Origin: Haliea sp.
GTDB lineage: Bacteria > Pseudomonadota > Gammaproteobacteria > Pseudomonadales > Halieaceae
Direction: 5' to 3'
Assembly (NCBI GenBank): GCA_016704305.1
Contig: JADJAL010000002.1
Span: forward strand, 62,001-126,000
Length of the DNA stretch: 64,000 nt
The translations under genes and the position numbers were made by a program. Position 1 is the first letter of the stretch. Each line of letters opens with the position of its first letter. Below the pieces are notes generated by a model. The model was given only the letters and a program-made list of their open reading frames with translations. It did not search any database and was not told the origin of the DNA. Shown piece after piece: positions 45,376-55,806 of the stretch.

Positions 45376-46544
45376 TACGCGGCTCCTCCCGCTGCTTTGA
45401 CTGCCTGCTGGGCAGCGTCCGTGAGGCTGGTCGCAGCGATGATGTTCAATCCGCTGTCGGCCAGTACCTGCCGTCCCAATTCCGCGTTGTTGCCTTCAAG
45501 GCGAACGACCACGGGTACTGCAACACCGATTTCCTCTACCGCGCCGATCACGCCTTCGGCGATGAGGTCGCAGCGCACAATGCCGCCGAAGATGTTGATC
45601 AATACCGCTTTCACCTTGTCGTCGGACAGGATGATCTTGAATGCCTCCGACACCCGCTCCTTGGTGGCGCCGCCGCCGACATCGAGGAAGTTGGCGGGGA
45701 ATCCACCGTGCAGCGCGACGATGTCCATCGTACCCATCGCCAGGCCCGCACCGTTGACCATGCAACCGATATTGCCGTCCAGGGCCACGTAATTCAGTTC
45801 CCATTTAGCCGCGTGGGATTCGCGCTCATCTTCCTGGCTGGGGTCGTGCATCGCGCGCAATTGCGGCTGACGGTAAAGCGCGTTGCTGTCGACACCGATC
45901 TTCGCGTCTAGGCAGTGCAAGTTGCCCTGCTCGGTGATCACCAGCGGATTGACTTCTATCAGCGCCAGATCCTTGTCGATGAACATTTGTCCCAGACCCA
46001 TGAAAATCTTCACGAACTGTTTGATCTGGTCACCGGACAAGCCCAGTTTGAAGGCCAGTTCACGGCCCTGGTAGGGTTGTGGTCCTACCAGCGGATCGAT
46101 AGTGGCGCGGAGGATTTTCTCCGGCGTCTCTTCGGCGACTTTTTCGATTTCCACACCGCCTTCAGTGGAGGCCATGAAGACAATACGGCGTGAGGAGCGG
46201 TCCACCACCGCGCCCAGGTACATTTCCTCGGCGATATCAGTACAGGTTTCAACCAGGATCTTGCTGACCGGCTGGCCGTGCTCATCCGTCTGGTACGTCA
46301 CCAGGCGCTTGCCCAGCCACTGTTTGGCGAACGCCTCGATTTCCGCCTTGGTTTTCACCAGTTTTACACCGCCGGCCTTGCCGCGTCCGCCCGCGTGCAC
46401 CTGGGCTTTGACGACCCACATATCACCGCCGATCTTGTCTGCAGCCGCAGCTGCATCCTCCGGTGTGTCCACTGCAAACCCCTTGGACACCGGCAACCCG
46501 TATTCGGCAAACAGTTGCTTACCCTGATACTCATGAAGATTCAT
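45375..46544 (-). CDS. sucC: succinyl-CoA synthetase beta subunit
   Basis: 389 residues with an ATP-grasp domain (MNLHEYQGKQLFAEYGLPVS, KAQVHAGGRGKAGGVKL), Mg2+-binding region ALIEVNPLV, and the C-terminal GLAMGTMDIVALHGG and NIFGGIVRCDLIAEG signatures. It is the nucleotide-binding half of the enzyme. A 147-base gap separates it from lpd; an AGGA ribosome site precedes the ATG, and no independent promoter stands out. Confidence 0.96.
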   Translation of the reverse strand: MNLHEYQGKQLFAEYGLPVSKGFAVDTPEDAAAAADKIGGDMWVVKAQVHAGGRGKAGGVKLVKTKAEIEAFAKQWLGKRLVTYQTDEHGQPVSKILVETCTDIAEEMYLGAVVDRSSRRIVFMASTEGGVEIEKVAEETPEKILRATIDPLVGPQPYQGRELAFKLGLSGDQIKQFVKIFMGLGQMFIDKDLALIEVNPLVITEQGNLHCLDAKIGVDSNALYRQPQLRAMHDPSQEDERESHAAKWELNYVALDGNIGCMVNGAGLAMGTMDIVALHGGFPANFLDVGGGATKERVSEAFKIILSDDKVKAVLINIFGGIVRCDLIAEGVIGAVEEIGVAVPVVVRLEGNNAELGRQVLADSGLNIIAATSLTDAAQQAVKAAGGAA

Positions 46545-46691
46545 GTTTTATCCTGTTGTCTGATCCTGACTGTCAATGATTAAGGCTTCCCGGCGATTGC
46601 AAATGCACCGAATCGGCCAGTGAATATCCGGACGCGCCGGCACGTTATTCTGTTGTACGCGCCCGGACAAATTTCTCTTCTCTTCGTTTCT

Positions 46692-48134
46692 CTATCGTTT
46701 TTTACGATTGGCGATATGAATGGCCTGGCCATTTACCGCCAGTGCTGCTTCATGCAATGCCTCTGACAACGTTGGATGCCCGAAGACAGTCAGCGCCAGG
46801 TCCTCGGCACTGGACCCGAACTCCATCGCAATCACTACTTGTTGCACCAGATCCGCCGCGGACGGGCCGACAATATGGCAACCCAGGATACGGTCGGTCT
46901 CAGCATGGGCAATCAGCTTTACCATGCCTTCAGAGTCATTTGCTGCCAGCGCGCGGCCACTTGCTGCGAACGGGAACACGCCGGTTTTATACGCTACGCC
47001 GTCGGCGGTCAGTTCCTGCTCCGTTCTGCCCACTGCAGCTATTTCCGGGTGCGTATAGATGATGGCCGGTATGCAGTCATAGTTCATTTCGGCCTGCTCG
47101 CCGGCAATACGTTCCACGACCATAATGCCTTCTTCCGAACCTTTGTGCGCCAACATCGGGCCGCGCACTATATCACCGACCGCGTAGACATGGGGCGCCT
47201 CGGTTTCACAATGGTCATTGACGTAAATAAAACCGCGCTCATCCAGGGTGACACCACTGTCGGAAGTGAACAGTCCCTCGGAATTCGGTTTGCGTCCCAC
47301 GGCGACAATCAGCTTGTCGAAGGTTTCACTGTGTTCCCCGTCCGCACTGGACCAGGTGACAACCACATTGTTGTTCTTGACTTCCGCTTTTGTGACGCGG
47401 GCCCCCAGGCGAATATCCAGACCCTGCTTTTTGAAAATCTTGCCCGCCTCCCTGGCGATCTGCAGGTCCATCATCGGTAAAAACTCATCCAGGGCTTCGA
47501 GCATCACCACCTCGGAACCGAGGCGACGCCAGACACTGCCCAACTCCAGACCGATAACACCTGCGCCGATGACACCCAGCCGGCGCGGGACCTCTGTAAG
47601 CGCCAGCGCACCGGTGGAATCAATGATGTGCTTGTTGTCTATCGGCGCGGGCGGGATGTTCACGGGCAGTGATCCAGCGGCAATGATGATATTTTTCGCC
47701 TCCAACACCTGCACATTGCCGCTGGCGTCTGTCACCTCGACTTTCGTCCCCAGCAATACCCTCGCCTTGCCGGCAATGGAGGTAACCCCGTTATGCTTGA
47801 ACAGGCCGGCAATACCACCGGTCAACTGCGTGACGATTTTAGTTTTACGAGCCAACATAGCGCCGACATCGATTTCCGGCTTGTTCACCGCGATGCCATG
47901 CACCGCCAGACTGTCCCGCGTCTCGGCAAACTTTTGGCTACTGTCGAGAAGTGCCTTCGACGGAATACACCCCACATTGAGACAGGTGCCGCCCAACTGG
48001 ACATCGCCCTTCGCGTCCGTCCATTGCTCGATACAGGCGGTGTTCATGCCCAGTTGCGCCGCCTTGATGGCTGCGACATACCCTGCGGGACCGGACCCTA
48101 TTACCACCACGTCGTATTTGTCAGCCATTGTCAT
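46692..48134 (-). CDS. lpdA: dihydrolipoyl dehydrogenase (E3)
   Basis: 480 residues. The FAD-binding site is VVVIGSGPAGYVAAI, the redox-active disulfide is GGTCLNVGCIPSKA (C51 and C56), the NAD site is LGVIGAGVIGLELGSVW, and the active-site His is in FGHPTLSEALHEA. It reoxidises the lipoyl groups of 2-oxoacid dehydrogenase complexes. It lies between sucB and sucC, an arrangement common where E3 is dedicated to the 2-oxoglutarate complex. A second ATG two codons in is an equally good start. Confidence 0.96.
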   Translation of the reverse strand: MTMADKYDVVVIGSGPAGYVAAIKAAQLGMNTACIEQWTDAKGDVQLGGTCLNVGCIPSKALLDSSQKFAETRDSLAVHGIAVNKPEIDVGAMLARKTKIVTQLTGGIAGLFKHNGVTSIAGKARVLLGTKVEVTDASGNVQVLEAKNIIIAAGSLPVNIPPAPIDNKHIIDSTGALALTEVPRRLGVIGAGVIGLELGSVWRRLGSEVVMLEALDEFLPMMDLQIAREAGKIFKKQGLDIRLGARVTKAEVKNNNVVVTWSSADGEHSETFDKLIVAVGRKPNSEGLFTSDSGVTLDERGFIYVNDHCETEAPHVYAVGDIVRGPMLAHKGSEEGIMVVERIAGEQAEMNYDCIPAIIYTHPEIAAVGRTEQELTADGVAYKTGVFPFAASGRALAANDSEGMVKLIAHAETDRILGCHIVGPSAADLVQQVVIAMEFGSSAEDLALTVFGHPTLSEALHEAALAVNGQAIHIANRKKR

Positions 48135-48206
48135 TCCCAGTAAAAGTCTTTTCGCGTTGAACGCTTTGAATCAGCGGTGTACGCAGTATCGCCAGCGTCG
48201 CCTGTT

Positions 48207-49445
48207 CTACAGTTGCAGCAGTATCCTGGCCGGATCTTCAATCAGGTCTTTCACGGCAACCAGAAACTGCACGGCCGTCTTGCCGTCGATTAGCCGGTGA
48301 TCGTAAGTCAACGCCAGGTACATCATCGGCAGGATCACGACCTGGCCATCCACCGCCATCGGGCGGTCCTGGATCTTGTGCATCCCCAATATGCCCGTCT
48401 GGGGTGGATTGAGAATCGGAGTAGATAACAGGGAGCCGAATACACCGCCATTGGTCAGCGTAAACGTGCCCCCGGTCATATCATCTATGGTCAGCTTATT
48501 GTCCCTCGCCCGCAGCCCCATGTCGTGGATCGCCGCTTCCACATCCGCCAGACTCATGAAATCAGCATCCCGGAGCACCGGCACGACCAATCCGCCTTTG
48601 GTTGACACCGCGACTCCGATGTCCTGGTAGCCGTGATAGACGATGTCATTGCCATCGATCGAGGCGTTCACCGCTGGAAAACGCTTCAATGCTTCGCACG
48701 CGGCCTTGACGAAAAAACCCATGAAACCCAGCCGGGTGCCGTTATGCGTCTTCTCGAATTTATCCTTGTATTTGCTGCGCAGCGCCATCACCGGCGCCAT
48801 GTTCACCTCGTTGAACGTGCTGAGCATCGCCGTCTGCAGAGTCGCGTCCAGCAGGCGCTCGGCAATTTTGGCGCGCATCCGCGTCATCGGCACCCGCCTC
48901 TCGACACGCTCGCTGGACAGACCCACCACCTGCCGCTCCTCGACGCTATCGGCGGGTGCCGCCGGCTTGGCCGGTGCAGCTTCCGGCGCGGCAGGTCGCT
49001 CACTCATATGCTTGAGGATATCTTCCTTGGTGATACGACCGCCCTTGCCACTGCCGGTGATGCCGCTGATATCCAACTTGTGCTTTTCCACGAGTTGCCT
49101 GGCCGCAGGTCCAAGCAGGTCTGCGGCAGGAGCTGCGTCTGCGGCGCTCTTTGCTGCTGCTTCGGGAACGGGCTTCGACGAGGATGCTGTGCTGGACTGC
49201 GCGGCCTGCCCAGGTTCCAGCATCGCCAGCAGTTGTTCGCTTTGGATAGTCTCGCCAGTCTGTACATGAATTTTTGCAATCACGCCGTCGGCCGGTGCGA
49301 CAACTTCGAGCACCACCTTGTCTGTCTCTATCTCGACAATCAGTTCATCGCGAGCTACAGCGTCGCCTTCCGCCTTGTGCCAGGCAGCGACTTCCCCATC
49401 GGCGATGGATTCGGGAAAGGCAGGTGCCTTTATTTCGATTGCCAT
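48207..49445 (-). CDS. sucB: 2-oxoglutarate dehydrogenase E2, dihydrolipoyl succinyltransferase
   Basis: 412 residues from ATG 49445, preceded by AGGAAGGA. One lipoyl domain (lipoyl-Lys43 in EIETDKVVLEV), an Ala/Pro/Ser-rich linker, a peripheral-subunit-binding domain (LGPAARQLVEKHKLDISGITGSGKGGRITKED), a second linker, and the catalytic domain ending with LALTYDHRLIDGKTAVQFL, which holds the active-site His and Asp. Normal length. The gene follows sucA by 28 bases. Confidence 0.95.
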   Translation of the reverse strand: MAIEIKAPAFPESIADGEVAAWHKAEGDAVARDELIVEIETDKVVLEVVAPADGVIAKIHVQTGETIQSEQLLAMLEPGQAAQSSTASSSKPVPEAAAKSAADAAPAADLLGPAARQLVEKHKLDISGITGSGKGGRITKEDILKHMSERPAAPEAAPAKPAAPADSVEERQVVGLSSERVERRVPMTRMRAKIAERLLDATLQTAMLSTFNEVNMAPVMALRSKYKDKFEKTHNGTRLGFMGFFVKAACEALKRFPAVNASIDGNDIVYHGYQDIGVAVSTKGGLVVPVLRDADFMSLADVEAAIHDMGLRARDNKLTIDDMTGGTFTLTNGGVFGSLLSTPILNPPQTGILGMHKIQDRPMAVDGQVVILPMMYLALTYDHRLIDGKTAVQFLVAVKDLIEDPARILLQL

Positions 49446-49473
49446 GTCATTTCCTTCCTGAAAAATCCTGCTG

Positions 49474-52061
49474 CTAACTGCCCCAGGGCATCTCGCCCAG
49501 GGCTTCATCGATAAACTTTTGCATTTGTTCCAGGTGCAGCGCCATATAGCCGGCAGCGGGTGCAGCAGAGGAGTCGCGGCCGACATAGCGCAGGTACACA
49601 TCCACCTTGTGACGCTGGATCACTCGTCGCATGTGATGCTGGCTCGCATACCAGGCACCCTGGTTCATTGGCTCTTCCTGGCACCAGATAGCATCCACGA
49701 TGTTCGGATAACGGCGGCTGAGTATCTCCTGCAGTTCCGCCTCCGGGAAGGGATACAACTGTTCCAGGCGCAGTATCGCTATATGGTCCAGTCCACGCTC
49801 GCGGCGCGCGGCACGCAGGTCGTAAAACACCTTGCCACTGCAGATGACGATGCGTTGCACCCTGGACGTATCGAGATCATCCGTCTCATCGCGCACAGTC
49901 GCGACCATTTGTGCTCGCCACTGGTGATGAACTGGTCTATTACCACCTGCGCGCCGTTCGCAAAATCACCAAACTGGGCCTCCCAGATCACCAGCCCCTG
50001 CGGTAGCGTCGTCGCATAACCATACTCGAAGGCGAGGACGGCTTCCTCTGACAGCAGGGAGTCAAACAGCACGAATTTAGCCTGGTCGGCGCTGATGTGT
50101 TGCAACGGCACATAGGTGCTGCCATCGTTCTGATTGTGCAACACGGCGTGGCGATGCGAGAACGTGCCGCGACCGACGTCCTGACCGGTCAAACGCACGG
50201 GATAGCCGTGGGCCAACAACGAGGCATAGGCCAGATTCTCGGCGAACCCCCAATTGATGGGCATTGCACCGGCTGCCATTTTGCGGCGATCCTCCAGGAT
50301 CTTGGATACCTGGCGCTGCAGTGGGAAACCGTCAGGCGCCAGGTTTGTGTTGTTCGCCAAAGCTTGCAGTGCCTGCATCTCCATGCCGGTGTCACACTGC
50401 AGTGTCCAGTCATGCCCGAGATAGGGTGACCAATCCACGAACAGCGCCTGATCAGGCTCCGATACCAGGCTGCTCACCAGCGGCGCGCCGCGATCCAGTG
50501 CCTCGCGGTAGCGATCCACCAGCGCCTGGACTTCACTCTCTATGATCAACCCGGCGCCTATGAGCTTCTCCGCGTACAACTCCTGGGTGGTCTTGTGCTT
50601 CGCAATCTTCTGGTACATCAGTGGCTGGGTCACCGACGGCTCATCCGCTTCGTTGTGACCGCGGCGGCGATAGCAGATCAGGTCGATCACCACATCCTTA
50701 TTGAATTCCGTGCGGTAATCGACGGCCAATTGCGTGACGAACAGCACGGCTTCCGGGTCGTCGGCATTGACGTGAAAAATGGGCGCTTGCACCATTTTGG
50801 CGACATCGGTGCAATACTCGGTGGAACGGGCATCCTCGCGCTTGCTGGTGGTAAAGCCCACCTGGTTGTTCAACACGATGTGGATGGTGCCGCCAGTCCG
50901 GTAGGCGCGCGTCTGTGACATCTGGAAGGTTTCCATGACCACGCCCTGGCCCGCGAACGCGGCATCGCCGTGTATCACTATCGGCACCACGAGATCGCCT
51001 TCCTCATCCTGGCGGCGCTCCTGTCGCGCGCGCACCGAGCCCTCGACCACCGGCGCGACGATCTCCAGGTGCGAGGGGTTGAACGACAGTGCCAGATGCA
51101 CTTCCCCGCCGGTGGTCATCACATTGGAGGAAAAGCCCTGGTGATACTTCACGTCGCCTGAGCTGGTGTAGAGCGCCCTGCCCTCAAACTCGGCGAACAA
51201 CTCGGAAGGATTTTTACCCAGTATATTGATCAGCACATTGAGTCGGCCACGGTGCGCCATGCCGATCACTATTTCCCGTGCCCGCAATGCGCCACAGCGC
51301 TGCACCATCTCCGAAAGCATAGGGATCAGGCTCTCTCCGCCTTCGAGGCCAAAGCGCTTGGTGCCGGGGTACTTGGAGGCCAGCGATTTTTCGAGCCCCT
51401 CCGCATTGATCAACTGGTTGAGCAGGTGCAGGCGTACTTCCTTGCCATAATCCGGCGCCGAGCGCACCGACTCCATGCGCTGCATGATCCAGTGGCGCTC
51501 GGTGGTGGCGACGATGTGCATGAACTCGGCGCCGATGGTATTGCAATAGGTCCGGTTGAGCGCGTCGTAAATCTCGCCGAGCGTGGCATCGGCCTTGCCG
51601 ATATGCAGCGTACCGGCCTGGAACACCGTATCGAAGTCGGCGGATGACAATTGGTGGAAGTCGAGGTCGAGATCGGCGACCTTTTCGCGTATCGCCAGCC
51701 CCAGCGGATCCAGATTGGCCTTCTGGTGGCCGCGCTGGCGGTAGGCGGATATCAGTTGCACCACGCACACCTGTTTGCGTTCGTACTCAGTCGCCTGCGA
51801 ATCGTGTTGTACAGTGGCTTTCGTGCGCACGCGCATTTTGCTGATGCGCGCGAAATGTTTGCGTATCACAGAGTGGGGCACATCCCGAACCTGCACTATC
51901 TCGGAAGCCACCATCGGCAGCTTGTCAAAATAGTCGCGCCATTGCTCAGGCACAGCATTGGGGTCCTTCAGGTACGACTCGTACAAATTCTCGACATAGG
52001 TGGCGTTGCCGCCCGCGATATGGGAGCTCTGCCTCAGCAATTCCATCTTGCTAATTTGCAT
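49474..52061 (-). pseudogene. sucA: 2-oxoglutarate dehydrogenase E1, with an internal deletion and frameshift
   Basis: AGGAGG precedes the ATG at 52061. The N-terminal three quarters look normal (ATYVENLYESYLKDPNAVPEQW, IGMAHRGRLNVLINILGK, HGDAAFAGQGVVMET, WGFAENLAYASLLAHG, IWEAQFGDFANGAQVVIDQF). After SGEHKW-SRLC the frame is lost near 49900. The C-terminal part resumes in another frame with DDLDTSRVQRIVICSGKVFYDL and runs to 49474. By comparison with E. coli SucA, about 89 residues are missing between these points, including the conserved HGYEGQGPEHSSARLER block and the TPAQVYHMLRRQ region. Adding or removing one or two bases cannot restore them. As given, no working E1 could be made. It is either a real deletion or a misassembly. 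Confidence 0.88.
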
Positions 52062-52266
52062 CGGGAGACCTCCTGGGCCGCTGTGGACCAATGCTGCGAA
52101 CCCAGGTGCGGGCACTGCGGTGGATGTGGACGGGTGACAGGTTCCGGCCACGCGCGAGGATCAGGCTTTGCGCTACCGGAAAGTTACCACGCCACCGGGT
52201 TGCATGTGCAGACAATCAGTACCCTTTAATTCAACAATTTCAATCAGTTAAAAAACACAGTTAATG

Positions 52267-52971
52267 TTATGTTGCACGCGATAACAACATGTTGCGTATA
52301 TGGCCGATCGCCCGCGTCGGGTTGAGGCCCTTGGGGCACACATTGACACAATTTTGAATACCGTGACAACGAAAAACGCTGAAGGGATCATCCAGTTTGG
52401 CCAAGCGCGCCTCGGTTGCCGTGTCGCGTGAGTCGGCGAGGAAACGGTACGCTTGCAACAGTCCGGCGGGGCCGATAAAGCGGTCGGGATTCCACCAGAA
52501 CGACGGGCACGACGTTGAGCAGCACGCACAGAGGATACATTCGTACAACCCATCGAGTTTCTCCCGGTCCTCAGGAGATTGCAAGCGCTCAATGGCCGGC
52601 GCTGGCGTATCGTTCTGTAGGTAAGGTTGCACCTTCTCGTACTGCGCGTAGAACAGACTCATGTCGACCACCAGATCGCGGATGACCGGCAGTCCGGGCA
52701 GTGGGCGCAACACCAGTTTGTTGTTCCTCACCGCCTTGGACAGCGGCGTGACACACGCAAGGCCATTGACGCCGTTCATGTTGACGCCGTCAGAGCCGCA
52801 CACACCCTCGCGACAGGAGCGACGGAACACCATGGTGGTGTCCTGCGCCTTGATCATTTCCATTACGTCCAGAACCATCAGGTCCTTGCCGCCCGTGTCG
52901 ACCTGCACGTCCTGCATGTAGGGTTCGGCATCGACTTCCGGGTTATAACGATAAATACTGACTTGCAACAT
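52267..52971 (-). CDS. sdhB: succinate dehydrogenase iron-sulfur subunit
   Basis: 234 residues. The [2Fe-2S] ligands are in CREGVCGSDG and the following Cys (LACVTP); [4Fe-4S] and [3Fe-4S] ligands are in CILCACCSTSCPSFWW and CHGIQNCVNVCPKGLNP. It passes electrons from SdhA to the membrane anchor. It follows sdhA by 12 bases. The 205 bases between it and sucA are AT-richer than the surroundings, with no firm promoter or terminator. Confidence 0.96.
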   Translation of the reverse strand: MLQVSIYRYNPEVDAEPYMQDVQVDTGGKDLMVLDVMEMIKAQDTTMVFRRSCREGVCGSDGVNMNGVNGLACVTPLSKAVRNNKLVLRPLPGLPVIRDLVVDMSLFYAQYEKVQPYLQNDTPAPAIERLQSPEDREKLDGLYECILCACCSTSCPSFWWNPDRFIGPAGLLQAYRFLADSRDTATEARLAKLDDPFSVFRCHGIQNCVNVCPKGLNPTRAIGHIRNMLLSRAT

Positions 52972-52983
52972 GGTTCGGGCCCC

Positions 52984-54756
52984 TTAATAGGTACGCGCTT
53001 TCGGTTTAAACGTATCCACCGTTTTCGGCTCAAAATTGACTGCCCGCTTGCCCACGCGCTTGTCGGCGGGGAAATACAGCGAGTGGCACAACCAGTTCTC
53101 GTCATCGCGGGAATCAAAATCGTTACGCGCGTGGGCGCCACGACTCTCCTTGCGCGCCTCCGCGGTAATGGCGGTCGCTTCCGCGACTTCAAACAGGTTG
53201 TGCAGTTCCAGTGCCTCTATCCGCGCCGTGTTGTACGCCATGCTCTTGTCGGCGAGTTGCGCATTCTCTATGCGAGCGCGCAGGTCAGCCAATTTACGGA
53301 TACCTTCCTGCATGAACGGACCATCGCGAAACACGCCAAAATGATTCTGCATGGTGTTTTGCAATTCCTTGCGCAATGCCGCCACGTTTTCACCACCACT
53401 GGACGTGTTCAATTTGTTCAGGCGGGACATGGCGCGTTCAACATCGCTCTCGCTGGCGTCGCGCATGTCGATGCCTTCGCGCAGTGCACGTTCGATGAAC
53501 AGGCCCGAGGCACGACCGAATACCACCAGATCCAGCAGCGAATTTCCTCCCAGGCGATTGGCGCCGTGCACTGACACACAGGCTACTTCGCCGCACGCGT
53601 ACAAACCGGGAATCACGGAATCAACACCCTGCTCGTCCACGATAAGGGCCTGGCCGTGCACATTGGTCGGAATGCCGCCCATCATATAGTGGCAGGTAGG
53701 CACCACCGGCACCGGCTCTTTCACCGGATCGGCGTGGGCAAACGTTCGCGACAATTCACAAATGCCCGGCAACCGGCTCTCCAGCACTTCTTCACCGAGA
53801 TGGTCCAACTTGAGATAAACGTAGTCGCCGTTGGGACCACAACCCCGGCCTTCAATGATCTCAAGCACCATGGACCGGGCGACCACATCGCGGCCCGCCA
53901 GATCCTTGGCATTGGGTGCATAGCGCTCCATGAAGCGTTCGCCGTTCTTGTTAATCAGGTAACCGCCCTCGCCCCGACAGCCCTCGGTGACCAGTACGCC
54001 GGCTCCAGCGATACCCGTGGGGTGGAACTGCCACATCTCAATGTCTTGAACCGGGAAGCCGGCCCGCAGCGCCATGCCGATGCCGTCTCCGGTGTTGATA
54101 TGCGCGTTAGTGGTAGACGCGTAGATACGGCCTGCGCCGCCTGTGGCCAACACAGTTGCCTTGGACTTGATGTGAACGGTTTCGCCCGTTTCCATGCAGA
54201 TAGCAATAACCCCTACCACTGCACCGTCCTGGTTCTTTACAAGGTCGGTCGCGTACCACTCGTTGAAAAACACCGTCTGGTGCTTGAGGTTGCCCTGGTA
54301 CAGCGTATGTAACAACGCGTGGCCCGTGCGATCCGCCGCTGCGCAGGTGCGGGCAGCCTGCCCACCCTCACCATAATTCTTGGACTGACCACCAAAAGGA
54401 CGCTGATAGATACGCCCCTCTTCGGTGCGCGAAAATGGCAGGCCCATATGTTCCAGCTCGAATACCGCTTCCGGACCGACACTGCACATGTACTCGATGG
54501 CGTCCTGGTCACCGATGTAATCAGAGCCCTTTACCGTATCGTACATATGCCAGCGCCAATCATCGTTGGGATCGGCGGAGGCAATGGCGCAGGTGATGCC
54601 ACCTTGCGCGGATACTGTATGGGACCGCGTGGGAAATACCTTGGAGATCACAGCGGTCTTGAAGCCGGACTGCGCCAGCTGCAGGGCCGCACGCATGCCC
54701 GCGCCACCGCCGCCGACAATGACCCCGTCGAATGAAATAGTACGCAGAGCAGCCAT
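52984..54756 (-). CDS. sdhA: succinate dehydrogenase flavoprotein subunit
   Basis: 590 residues from ATG 54756. The dinucleotide-binding motif is GVIVGGGGAGMRAALQLA, the covalent FAD His is in FPTRSHTVSAQGG, the substrate region includes FHPTGIAGAGVLVTEGCRGEGG, and HGANRLGGNSLLDLVVFG follows. It oxidises succinate to fumarate at the inner face of the membrane. It starts two bases after the sdhD stop. The frame is intact. Confidence 0.97.
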   Translation of the reverse strand: MAALRTISFDGVIVGGGGAGMRAALQLAQSGFKTAVISKVFPTRSHTVSAQGGITCAIASADPNDDWRWHMYDTVKGSDYIGDQDAIEYMCSVGPEAVFELEHMGLPFSRTEEGRIYQRPFGGQSKNYGEGGQAARTCAAADRTGHALLHTLYQGNLKHQTVFFNEWYATDLVKNQDGAVVGVIAICMETGETVHIKSKATVLATGGAGRIYASTTNAHINTGDGIGMALRAGFPVQDIEMWQFHPTGIAGAGVLVTEGCRGEGGYLINKNGERFMERYAPNAKDLAGRDVVARSMVLEIIEGRGCGPNGDYVYLKLDHLGEEVLESRLPGICELSRTFAHADPVKEPVPVVPTCHYMMGGIPTNVHGQALIVDEQGVDSVIPGLYACGEVACVSVHGANRLGGNSLLDLVVFGRASGLFIERALREGIDMRDASESDVERAMSRLNKLNTSSGGENVAALRKELQNTMQNHFGVFRDGPFMQEGIRKLADLRARIENAQLADKSMAYNTARIEALELHNLFEVAEATAITAEARKESRGAHARNDFDSRDDENWLCHSLYFPADKRVGKRAVNFEPKTVDTFKPKARTY

Positions 54757-54758
54757 CG

Positions 54759-55121
54759 TTACAATCCCCAGAAGATCTGGATGCCCCAGACCAGATACGT
54801 GAACATGATGATGGCGCACACAATTTGTGCAACCAGACGAATAAGATTGCCCGTAGTACCCATCAGGCGCTCGGTAAAGTAGTCAGTGAAAACCGCCCAC
54901 AAACCGACCCACGCGTGGATGCCCAGTGAGGCCAGTGCCAGCATGCTGAACACGCGCATCCATGTCTGTGAGAAGAGCGCGTTCCACTCGGGATAGTCGA
55001 CGCCACACACCAGAACCGTGCCCAGGCAAAGGAAATAGGCGAGCAGTATGACAGCGCTGACGCGCTGCATCAGCCAATCGTAGAGGCCCGATCGGCCCAA
55101 GCTGGTTACCGCAGTTACCAT
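54759..55121 (-). CDS. sdhD: succinate dehydrogenase membrane anchor subunit
   Basis: 120 residues with three membrane helices. The N-terminus (GLYDWLMQRVSAVILLAYFLCL) has the quinone-site Arg, and the heme His is in LGIHAWVGLWAVFTDY. With SdhC it binds heme b and ubiquinone. It overlaps sdhC by seven bases. Confidence 0.93.
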   Translation of the reverse strand: MVTAVTSLGRSGLYDWLMQRVSAVILLAYFLCLGTVLVCGVDYPEWNALFSQTWMRVFSMLALASLGIHAWVGLWAVFTDYFTERLMGTTGNLIRLVAQIVCAIIMFTYLVWGIQIFWGL

Positions 55122-55489
55122 ATCCAGATCCCCGCTAACAAGATGAGTACAGCTGACAATGCGACAACAATGCGCACACCGAGGATGCCTCCCGCCATGG
55201 TTTCACCAATCCCGAAATCCATGACCAGGTGTTTTACGCCGGCCAACGAGTGGTAGATCAGTCCGGACATCAATGCCCAGATAACCAGCTTGAGTAAAGG
55301 GTTGTCCAGAGACTCCTGCAATGCAGCAAAACTTTCCGGACTGGCCAGGCTGGCATCCAATGCCCATAACAGCACGGCCATGCCTACGAAGAGAAAAACG
55401 CCAGAGGCGCGGTGGGTGATGGACGCCCATGCGGTAATGGGAAGCCGCATGGAACCGATGTCCAGATTAACAGGGCGTTTGTCTTTCAC
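55115..55489 (-). CDS. sdhC: succinate dehydrogenase cytochrome b556 subunit
   Basis: 124 residues with three membrane helices. The SdhC signature RPVNLDIGSMRLPITAWASITHRASG holds the quinone-site Ser and Arg, and the heme-ligand His lies in YHSLAGVKHLVMDFG. It is the first gene of the TCA operon, read from the promoter at 55594-55622. Confidence 0.93.
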   Translation of the reverse strand: MKDKRPVNLDIGSMRLPITAWASITHRASGVFLFVGMAVLLWALDASLASPESFAALQESLDNPLLKLVIWALMSGLIYHSLAGVKHLVMDFGIGETMAGGILGVRIVVALSAVLILLAGIWIW

Positions 55490-55593
55490 AATTGAGTACC
55501 GTCAGTACGACGCCCAAAGGGCGATTAATCGGGTTGGTGAATTGCCAGGTATTGCACCGGCCACCACCGTGGCATATTGGTAAAACGCGCGAG

Positions 55594-55622
55594 ATTATAG
55601 GAGTTTGCGCTGATAAATACAA
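55594..55622 (-). promoter_or_regulatory. sigma70 promoter of sdhCDAB-sucAB-lpd-sucCD
   Basis: A perfect TATAAT (55594-55599) and TTGTAT (55617-55622) with a 17-base spacer, reading towards sdhC with a leader of roughly 100 bases. It lies in the 317-base divergent spacer 55490-55806 with gltA. Apart from the two promoters I see no clear operator there. Confidence 0.7.
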
Positions 55623-55743
55623 ACAACCTGAACGCGGTTGCCGGAAATGCCATTCGACTGAAAAGCGCTGTTGCCTGCAGCGAGTTCGTGCCGCGACGAT
55701 TCATTTTGATACAGCTATTTCAAAGCATTGAACGCGAGTTCAA

Positions 55744-55771
55744 TTGACAAAAATCCGCGAAACTTTATAGT
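55744..55771 (+). promoter_or_regulatory. sigma70 promoter of gltA
   Basis: TTGACA (55744-55749, perfect) and TATAGT (55766-55771, five of six) with a 16-base spacer, 35 bases before the gltA ATG. The expected start of transcription is about 55778, giving a short leader. Confidence 0.75.
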
Positions 55772-55806
55772 GGCTTCTCTCCCATGCAACTCTCCCTGGA
55801 CCCATT

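Noticed and set aside
46545..46691. TTGACA ahead of sucC as a separate promoter
   Set aside because: A -10 at proper spacing would place the transcription start at or after the sucC ATG.
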